A stretch of DNA of 64,000 bases from contig PEDN01001361.1 of the NCBI GenBank assembly GCA_003864495.1, positions 186,001 through 250,000 of the forward strand, written 5' to 3'. The stretch comes from Nemopilema nomurai (taxonomy: Eukaryota; Cnidaria; Scyphozoa; Rhizostomeae; Rhizostomatidae). The notes under the pieces were generated by a model that was given only the letters and a program-made list of their open reading frames with translations, made no database searches and was not told the DNA's origin. Below are positions 56,001 to 64,000 of the stretch, in pieces. Every line of letters begins with the position of its first letter. Position 1 is the first letter of the stretch. The translations under genes and the position numbers were made by a program.

Positions 56001-58490
56001 CAAATACTTACCTTTAAAGGAGGCAAGCAGAAAAACAGTTATATGATGTACAAAATTTGCATGGAAATTTAATTTTAGAAACAAGCTTTGTTTCCCTCAC
56101 TCAAACCAAAAGGCATCTTAACCATTGCTGCCAAAAGTGCGCTTGCTGACGTAAATTCTCGTAAAACGCTTTTTGTGTACTTTGAACAGTACACATTGGA
56201 GGTGGATGAAACATTAAGAATTTAAATAGTAAAATTTCCCTTTGTCTTATTCAACTTTCGATTGACAGGAGACGTGACAATTCATTTCATAAGCACTCAA
56301 TGCACAGAAATTATTTAAACAATGTGATGTTAAGCCAGAAAGTGCAATTCCTTGCTGAAACAAAGTTTTGTGTCAATGAGAAGTTCTATAAGAGACGTGT
56401 TACTTTTGTCAATGGACTGATGATTAAAACAACTCTGCGCAAAGTGGTTTGGAATTTTTGTCGAGTTAAGCTCAAAAGATAATATCAAGTAAATATGGAA
56501 GAGCAAACTAAAATTGCGTTTTCAACGAACAAATAATTACTGAATTGGTTTTATTGTCAAGTGAATTTGATGATGTAGAATTTGATTGAACCAGAAAGGC
56601 TTCCCAAACAATCTTGCTATTCCCATAAGTTTTTCACAACTGTCAATATTGCTTCCCCACGTCTGGTTTCGTTCAAAAGCTGGTTGCAAATATTTGTTTG
56701 AACAAAAATTTGATGTGCCAAGCCAGTTTAGCGATACCAAACTCTTTGAAAGCATTGTAGTAAATTACCTGTTTGGCTTTGGACCAAGAGATTCACTGGA
56801 AATGCAAAAGATATTTAATATACAGTTACCTTTTTACCCATTGTTTGTGAATCTTCACCAACCTACAGTAAACGTTATTTTAGAGTACCAATTTGCCCAT
56901 TGTTTTGCCTGTAGCTTGCTTATCCAGTGACTGTGAGATGTGACACTCATTCGTGTGTTTATTGGGCCTAGCGTGTGTAAACAATCAAGGAAACACCCCC
57001 CCCCCATAGGGCGCTCACTAGATTTTTGTCACTGCTTCCCGAGCCTAATTCTCAAGGTACCATCAATTCGATAGAGGTCCACATTTGAACACGGTGGAAA
57101 CATTTTAATCACTCCAACATAGTACTTTTTCAAAGGTTGAAAGAAGGCACGGTGGTGTGCAACTTTCATTCTCTGCAAATCACTGCAATTTCTTTTGCTG
57201 ATGTTTTTTAGTAGATTTGGACCACTCAGTACGCCATGGTCACGCAAGGTCAACACAATATTTACCTTTCCTTCTAGGAAATTGAATCGAGAAACAGTGG
57301 GCTTACTGTCTGGCCTGTTGACTCAACTTCATGCAGCATTTAAAAGGACCAGTTTCTCTATATCTTGCCCAAGGGCCTATTTTGCTTTTAAGGCCCACAA
57401 GCAGGTGTAGCAGCGTTTTTTGAGAAACTTTAATGGGGCTAAGGGGCTGAGCCTGTCTACTATTGCAACAGTTTTGTACTTGATTTGACGGTTTATGGTA
57501 TCATCTTCCATTGAAGGAATTAAAAGACTAAAGGTCAAGCATACAAAAATATCTAATTGTACATCTAAGTAATTTAGAGATCTCTCGGCTTAGAATATTT
57601 CCTTTATGAGCTAACCATGAAGGTACCCCGTCAATAAAAATAGGACACAGGAATTCAAGGTTCCTGAATTTTAAAATCGTCCTACGATTCTTGATATTCT
57701 TCAAACTTTGTATTGCAACGATGTCACGGAAAATTTACGCGGCAAAGTTTCAGCTGTAAGTCGAAGGAGCATTCTGGATGTTTGTGTCACGCGATCAATA
57801 TACGTTGTTTGCATTCATTCATTACAACAAGCTATAGATGCCTTTTTCGTTTTTGAATTCATTATTTTTTTACCAAAATATTATTCAATTTTCTTGAACT
57901 GTAAGTGTCAATTAAAAAGTGGCTCGATCAGAGATGATCGTATTTGAGTGATGCCGACAAGAAACACAGATGCCTCTTATTCGCGCGACACACGCAGCCT
58001 CGTCTAATTCACCTTTGCAGATTGATTGACAGCGGTCAGCTCAAAGTTGTAATAGAACAATAGAATCCCTTGAAATAAACAAAAGAGATGGAAACCGAAA
58101 CAATAGGAAACCATTCAAACGCTTTTGGCCGAGTATTATTTTGTTAGACGAATCGTCTGCAAGTTGTTCTGTGTAGGATGCACGTTGTTCCGATCTTAAC
58201 CTTGAGTCAACTTCGACAGAGAAATTAGGCCTAGCGGAAGACAAGAGCTTGTGATACTAGACTGTTGATTGATTACTTCCAAGAAGCTTGTTCGAGTAAA
58301 TGTGAATTTATGGCATTCGTGATTGCAAAAGCGAAGGTTAAAATTGTGTCAAAGGACAGTTCCTTAATCGACAACTTACTAGTTTCCGTACGTTTTTGTA
58401 TGGTTGGTATGGTGTATTGTTGGTCACTTTTCCAGACAGCAGTCTAGACATTCGGATTTCGTCGTAATCACGAAATCTACTGTCTCAAAT

Positions 58491-61400
58491 ATGGCTGGTA
58501 AGTTTTGCTTTGTGTTCTCATACGACAAAGGCGTACGTGGTCGAAGGGTAGTTTTAAGGTTTCTGACTTGTCACCTTTCGCCTCGCAAGAATTGTTGTGC
58601 ATCCATAACTTGTGTTTCCCAAACATAATTACTCTGGTCACGCTATGTTATTACACTATACAGGGTAATCGAGTTTATCTGTGTATTTCAGAACCCCCTA
58701 ATAACTCTCAAGAGGCCGCAAATAAAGGCGGAAGATTGCGGAAAAGATCCAAAAACGTCAAAGAGTAAGTACCCAATTACAGTTGCTATTGCGTCATTCG
58801 TAAGAACTGCAAGCTATTGGATCGGATGGAGGAAACTTCGCAAGTGAAAGCTACATATCATATAAGGGGTATATTTGTACCATGGAGGTCATTTTCCAAA
58901 TGTCTTATTGTTTTGGTTAAATTCAGCTGGTCCCCGAACAGTTTTCTAACGCCTGTTTAGCGTTCCTGGACAAACCACAGTTGTGTAAGGACGAACGGAA
59001 GATGATAGTGCGGATTTGATGTTTATAGTCATTTCAAAACAACATATTTTAGTCCAAGCTGCACGAGAACCTGTGCACATATGTAAGTCGGTTGATCTAA
59101 TCTTGATTTTGCTGTCGTTGTCTGTCTGAAACCTTGTTTACAGAAAGTAAGAGTTAGGAAGTAATTCCAATTAATGTTGATTACTCACCATTCAAAACCA
59201 ACGTATGTCCCAATTTGCGCGATGTGCATTGATGGGTATTTGTTTGGTCCAGGGAAGACCCAGAGGAAGACAATGAAATGATGGCTGTAGATCCACATGG
59301 GATTAAGATCTCAAGGTATGTTCTTTGCAAGGAGTTCTTCTGTTTTCTTCTTGTAAACATTTGAGTAATTGATTGCTTATGAGAAGGTCAGCTGGAAACC
59401 CATTGTTATATTATATAAACCCTTTATGATATAAATGATAATTTCACAAAGAATGTTATCAAAAGTGTTTTCAAATTTTGAACTGGCAGAGGACTGTTAA
59501 ATGTCTGTCTTGGAATGCATTATAAAAGTTTATTGTCAGAAAAGACTTGTAATGAAGAAGTTCTAGAATCTCATTTTTGACTCTTTAAATAATAGTTTAG
59601 CTGTATTTCAAATAGGTTTGCTTTGAATAATATTTCTACAGCTGCCCAATGACACATGCAACTTTATACATAATGTTGCAATAAAGATTATTATGCATCC
59701 TTTGTAAAGATCCTTCAAATATCAGTGAGTCATTTGTGTGAAAAGCATTTCATAACATTAGTAGCAATTTTCTATTACCTTCTCTCAAGCCCAGGCAATT
59801 TTCTATTCAGAATTTCAATGTGAAAATAGGCTCATAAAATTAATCTATTCTGTACAAATCAAAGCTATTAAGTTTATAGTGACTTGACAAAAACTCTTCT
59901 TTTTCTTTATTTAATGATTAGACATTTTTGCTTAATAAGGGGCTCAGATCTTCAAAAGGAAGCTGCTGCTTAAATTCAAAAAGCTTAATATTTCAATGAC
60001 CTGGTCAGCATATCTAGCAAGCCTATGAAATAACTTTACTTTCTATCAAATAATATCAAGAGAGTGCCTCTTTAGGCAGTATTTACTATTTACTGAGAAT
60101 AGATTGTTTTTTGCCCTGATTTCTGTAATATAAGAATCATAGTTTCAAAATCTGTCAAAAGTAGAGATTGTGGAATGATCCTTAACAACAATTTATACTA
60201 CCTGTCAGGCATTTTGTACATGGAAAGCACTCTCTGAATCAAATCCTAAGAGAAAGCACTTCATGTGAATGATTAACTTTTCCTCCTAATTAAAAGACAA
60301 ATTCCAACAACCACAAAATGTCAAAATTATTGAGGAAAACTCTGAACAGAAAATTTAAGTTGCTAGAGTAGGAAAAGTATGGTATTGGATATATTCAGTT
60401 TCCAAGGGAAAGGAAAACAAATGTATTTCTATTTATGTATTTTTATGTTATTTGAATTCATCTGCGAGAGTTATGAATTCAAATCTTTCAAGCCCCAAAT
60501 TTCATCTTGGCATGTGCTGCTGTCCTATGAGTTTCTTTTTTTCCTTTACATCAACATAATTTCTCCATGAAGTAGTCAATCAATCGTGTAGAAGTAGAAG
60601 TGGATGAATTTGAAGAAAAGCAATGCTTTTTCTGATTTGTTTACTATTTGCTTTGTTTGTACTTTTCATTAAAATATTTTCCTTACTCATCTTTCTTTTA
60701 GAATTGATCTTTTTTCTCAGCTTTGTGTAAAGTTTTTATCTAGGGTCTAGAAAAACATTGGATGAATGTAATGTTCTTATAAGTGCCTTAATATTTTAGT
60801 ATTTGTGACAATTTAAAGACTGTTCAAAAGTAGTTAAAGGACCTATAGGTTTCTTAGACAGTTGATAATCTGTCTTTGGGTAGCCATAAGTGTCTAAGAA
60901 TGAGGTTGCACTTTTATATCGAAAGGAAAGGAAATGATTTTTGCTTAGTGGAAACTTGTTTACTACAACATTTTGTTTACCAAGTAATACTGCTACAAGG
61001 TTTGCATTCAGTTTTGAGGTAGATTTTGTGGATGTCTCTGCCTAAATCTTGACAAATGGCAGAAAGTGTTGACTCCAAAGTTTCCATTCTTGTGAATTTA
61101 TTTGTGGCAGATATGAAACAAAGGAGCAGACTAAAGAGAGGTTTGCAAGGTATTGCAGTTAAAGATATGGCTTACATACTTGAAATAACTGATTTAAGTT
61201 GTCAGATATATTCTATTACAAGTTTTAAAGTTATCACCTGTGACTGATTTATATTGAAAGAACATTGTAGCTTGGAAGCAAAAGGTTCTAGTTGTTCCGT
61301 TAATCATCAAATCCTAGTGAAATATATTTTATTTAGATTATACTTCTTATGTAGTTGTTAATAAGAACTAGGTAAGAACTAGGTAATAGATTGTGATCAT

Positions 61401-63684
61401 ATACAGATTGCACAATGTTGTTAAAGTGTTGTGGTGAGTTTTAATTTCTATTTGATGAAGAAATTACCACTCTTAGTTAAACAGACATGGTTTTCCTGTA
61501 GCTGTTGTAGTGAATTTTAATCTCTATTTGATGAAAAAATTACCACTCTTAGTCGAACAAACATTGATTTTCCTGTAGGGAGAATCACAGTGAGATTGAA
61601 AGAAGGAGGAGAAATAAGATGAATGCATATATTAATGAGCTATCTGATATGGTACCAACTTGCAATGGACTACCAAAGAAGCCTGACAAGCTAACAATAT
61701 TAAAGATGGCAGTAAAATATATTAAATCATTACGGGGTAATTTACTACTTTCTCTAAATTACAAATTTATTTGGGCTCATTTAGAGTTGCCTTTTTATTC
61801 TGGCTGTTAAATTGAGATGGCAGTAAGAATATTGGTAATATGGCCAAAGCTAGCATGGCTCTTATTATTGATGTAAGTTTCATAAGTAAAACTATGAGAA
61901 TAGAATTCTTAGTGGTTTGGCTTTTATGTAAATTTTATGCAATTTTCAAGAATTATTTCTCATAAAAGTTGTGAAATAAAACCGTCCTCCCAATTGCTCA
62001 TTATAAACACCACTACAAAGCTTAGGTAATTACAGTAGCCCCAAGAACATGCTTACCCAGCTTTGAACCATTCATGCTACAGTTGTTTACATGTTTTTGT
62101 AATGGTTGCAAAGATAATCAAGAATTAGGGGTATGATAGCATCCATGTAGTGAATGAGATTCTTTAACATTTTGTGCATAGGCATAGTTTGAAGAAGCTC
62201 AATTATGTAAAAACCCCATCTGATTCTATTCTGGATAAGCCTTTGGATCATCAAAATATTATTGGGAAAAAATCTCCTTTTTGCAGGTGGATCACCACCA
62301 CCAACAGATGGGAATTCCAAACCATGCTTTCTCTCTGACCAGGAATTGAAACATCTGGTTTTAGAGGTGAGCCTTCCCATTTCATTATTGTTCCATTATG
62401 GACATGAAGTTCCTGTAAGTGTTAATCAAGGCGTAAGATGTTTCATGGAATTTTTTAGATATTTTGACTGGACCTTGATTAATTTTCTTTTTGATAAAAT
62501 TGTTTGTTTGCTGTTTTTGTTGCTCAACTAACTGTTTTGTTTATGCCCCGAACGTTTATGCTTTTAGAATTTGTATGTATAAAATAATCAAGGCCCCCAT
62601 TTTCTAAGGTTGTACTTCTAAGCAAAGCCGCCAGTACTTATATATAAATGGTTGCAAATATGCTCTAATCTTCAATTTCTCCTGTAGGCAGCCGATGGCT
62701 TTTTATTTGTTTTATCCTGTACAACTGGAAGAGTTGTGTATGTTTCAGATTCCATAACACCTGTGCTGAATAAATCACAGGTACCAGCTCCTTGTTTTCA
62801 TATTAATATCGTGTACAAATAACTTGGATAGAGATTTGAACACATCCAGGAATTGGTCTTTGTGTTAACATTTGAGATTCTCATTCTCGTTTTTGTGTCC
62901 TATTTACACTTTCACTACATTTTTAAACTATGAGATAATTACAAAGCACATTGTTTGAAAGCATATTTTAACGTTATAGGAGGAATGGATCAACCAATCA
63001 ATTTATGACCTCATTCATCCAGAAGACAGAGACAAGCTAAAAGACCAACTTGGAACAGAAATTAGCCATGAGGCCAGAGTTCTGGATCCAAAAAGTAAGT
63101 TTCAAGAACTGTCTTAGGTTCCACCTATTAGTGAACTATTGTTGGCAAATTAGTCCATTTGCAATTGAAAATTGTACTTGCCTTATTGAGATTTTGTATT
63201 ATTTTATGATATAGCCATATCTGTACCTCAAAATGAATTAGAGCGTGGTATAACTAAACTGTTGAATCTTCCTCTTTTCGTTTTTACTTATGTACTAACC
63301 AACGTGTAGGTAATGCCTAGTATTCGGTAAAGTGCAATATTTGCAAGTAGAAACGAAAATGCTCTAAATCTGTGCATTGTTTTCATGCATGTTCATCAGT
63401 TCAAAGTATTAGTGCCTTTTTCATTACATTCTGCTTCATTTTTCTTGGCTCTTGTAACCCATTATTTAGCACGGGGTGTGAAACGAATTATCGAAGATCT
63501 GTGTGTTCACAGGTCACTATTGAGAGTCAATTACGGCCCTCCCTTGAAAATATTCCGCACCGTATCCATAAGACAATGTTCGGATAGGAAGGACGTATCT
63601 TTCTGTTTGGTATATGCGATACTTCATGATATATGTTGTTGGTTTTTATCCTAGCGGGAAGTGTTAGGAAAGACGGGGTACCAG
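58491..63684 (+). CDS. ARNT: aryl hydrocarbon receptor nuclear translocator (ARNT), 5' part; cut by window edge
   Basis: ARNT is the class II bHLH-PAS partner of AHR, HIF-alpha and SIM. Eight exons join in phase: 58491-58497, 58692-58764, 59253-59315, 61579-61736, 62287-62366, 62688-62780, 62980-63094 and 63655-63684, giving 206 residues before the right edge. The product starts [20 protein letters not shown] with a basic RLRKRSKN. Exon 4 is the bHLH ([20 protein letters not shown], then ELSDMVPTC and [19 protein letters not shown]), with the His, Glu and Arg that read the E-box. Exons 5-8 begin PAS-A ([62 protein letters not shown]). The wording [20 protein letters not shown] points to ARNT rather than BMAL. 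The remaining PAS-A, PAS-B and activation domain lie outside the window. All donors and acceptors used are GT and AG. Confidence 0.95.
61427..61578 (+). repeat. ARNT: 76-77-bp tandem duplication containing the ARNT exon 4 3' splice site
   Basis: TGTTGTGGTGAGTTTTAATT at 61427 and TGTTGTAGTGAATTTTAATC at 61503 begin two adjacent copies that stay alike to the end, including GAAATTACCACTCTTAGT and TTTTCCTGTAG. Both copies end in TTTTCCTGTAG; only the second (AG at 61577-61578) is followed by the bHLH frame. About nine in ten bases agree, with one insertion. Confidence 0.9.
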
Positions 63685-64000
63685 GTAATTGAGAAACCAT
63701 TTCTTAAATTCACATAATTAATTTGATGAGCTTTCCTTAAAGGAAAAACAATAAATAACTCGTGTGTATATTCCCATCACAATTCATCTGTGTTTGGAAC
63801 TTAAACTATATCTATGGTGCTACAGTTTCACTTAAGCTTAATTCTATGGTGTACCAAAGGGAAAACGAGTTCACTTTGCTGTTTTAGGTTAGATATTTTC
63901 CTCGTTATTTATCTGCGTTGTAATTTTAGTTAGAGGTGACTTGATACCCAGCCTAATACTTAGTTCATCAATGATAGTTATAAGTATAATAAATTAAAAC

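Larger units (their letters stand above)
41116..58490. other. long gene-poor stretch before ARNT
   Basis: About 17 kb with no exon I can assign to a family on either strand. It contains an ATT microsatellite (44541-44596), a poly-C run near 45405, a CpG-richer segment with a possible first exon (47270-47540), short elements with a GGGGCGGATTCAG end near 52963, and a poly-C run near 56997. Open frames of 60-114 residues (for example 49336-49608, 56586-56930) have no recognisable features. Confidence 0.45.

Noticed and set aside
56586..56930. 114-residue plus-strand frame
   Set aside because: Longest frame in its area, but no domain, no splice context and no codon bias; its antisense is also open. 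Treated as chance.
58491..63684. BMAL (ARNTL) instead of ARNT
   Set aside because: Basic region and linker wording ([32 protein letters not shown]) are closer to ARNT; BMAL differs at these places. ARNT and ARNT2 split within vertebrates, so ARNT is used for both.

Overview
This window is AT-rich animal nuclear DNA. Its genes are split by GT-AG introns and separated by long gene-poor stretches. The exons that can be recognised encode a Homer EVH1 domain, a full RPL17, a full GOLPH3, an ARNT bHLH-PAS factor and an FKBP39-type nucleoplasmin fold. All are metazoan proteins, and the set together with the repeat types suggests an early-branching animal, probably a cnidarian. That taxon call is an inference with no direct marker behind it. 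Almost none of the open frames in the window is a gene by itself, so the genes were rebuilt by joining exons at splice sites with matching phase.

Layout from left to right: (1) bases 1-84, a possible last exon of a plus-strand gene ending in Cys-Cys, followed by a 17-bp minisatellite (about 322-551); (2) about 0.6-9.3 kb, no recognised gene, with a CpG-richer patch near 3.7-4.1 kb; (3) Homer on the minus strand (9369-17935), with the EVH1 domain complete and the C-terminal coiled coil not found; (4) 18-22.5 kb, repeats only; (5) a 286-residue nuclear protein on the minus strand (22536-24923) with a nucleoplasmin-like domain and a long acidic tail; (6) RPL17 on the plus strand (27362-29251), complete; (7) a short inverted-repeat transposable element (29577-29968); (8) GOLPH3 on the minus strand (31113-34840), complete; (9) 34.8-40.4 kb, repeats and no recognised gene; (10) the C-terminal part of a hAT-transposase-like protein (40372-41115, minus); (11) 41-58.5 kb, a long gene-poor stretch; (12) ARNT on the plus strand (58491 to beyond 63684), eight exons visible, cut by the right edge inside the PAS region.

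The genes do not form a pathway. The acidic nucleoplasmin-like gene and RPL17 are arranged head to head and may share a promoter region. RPL17 and GOLPH3 converge, with the inverted-repeat element between them. The most notable large-scale point is the neighbourhood itself: GOLPH3 and ARNT are adjacent recognisable genes here, and in human the paralogue GOLPH3L lies close to ARNT at 1q21.3, while ARNT2 and HOMER2 share 15q25. The window may therefore preserve an ancient animal gene linkage. I saw no strong evidence for a wholly new biological system.
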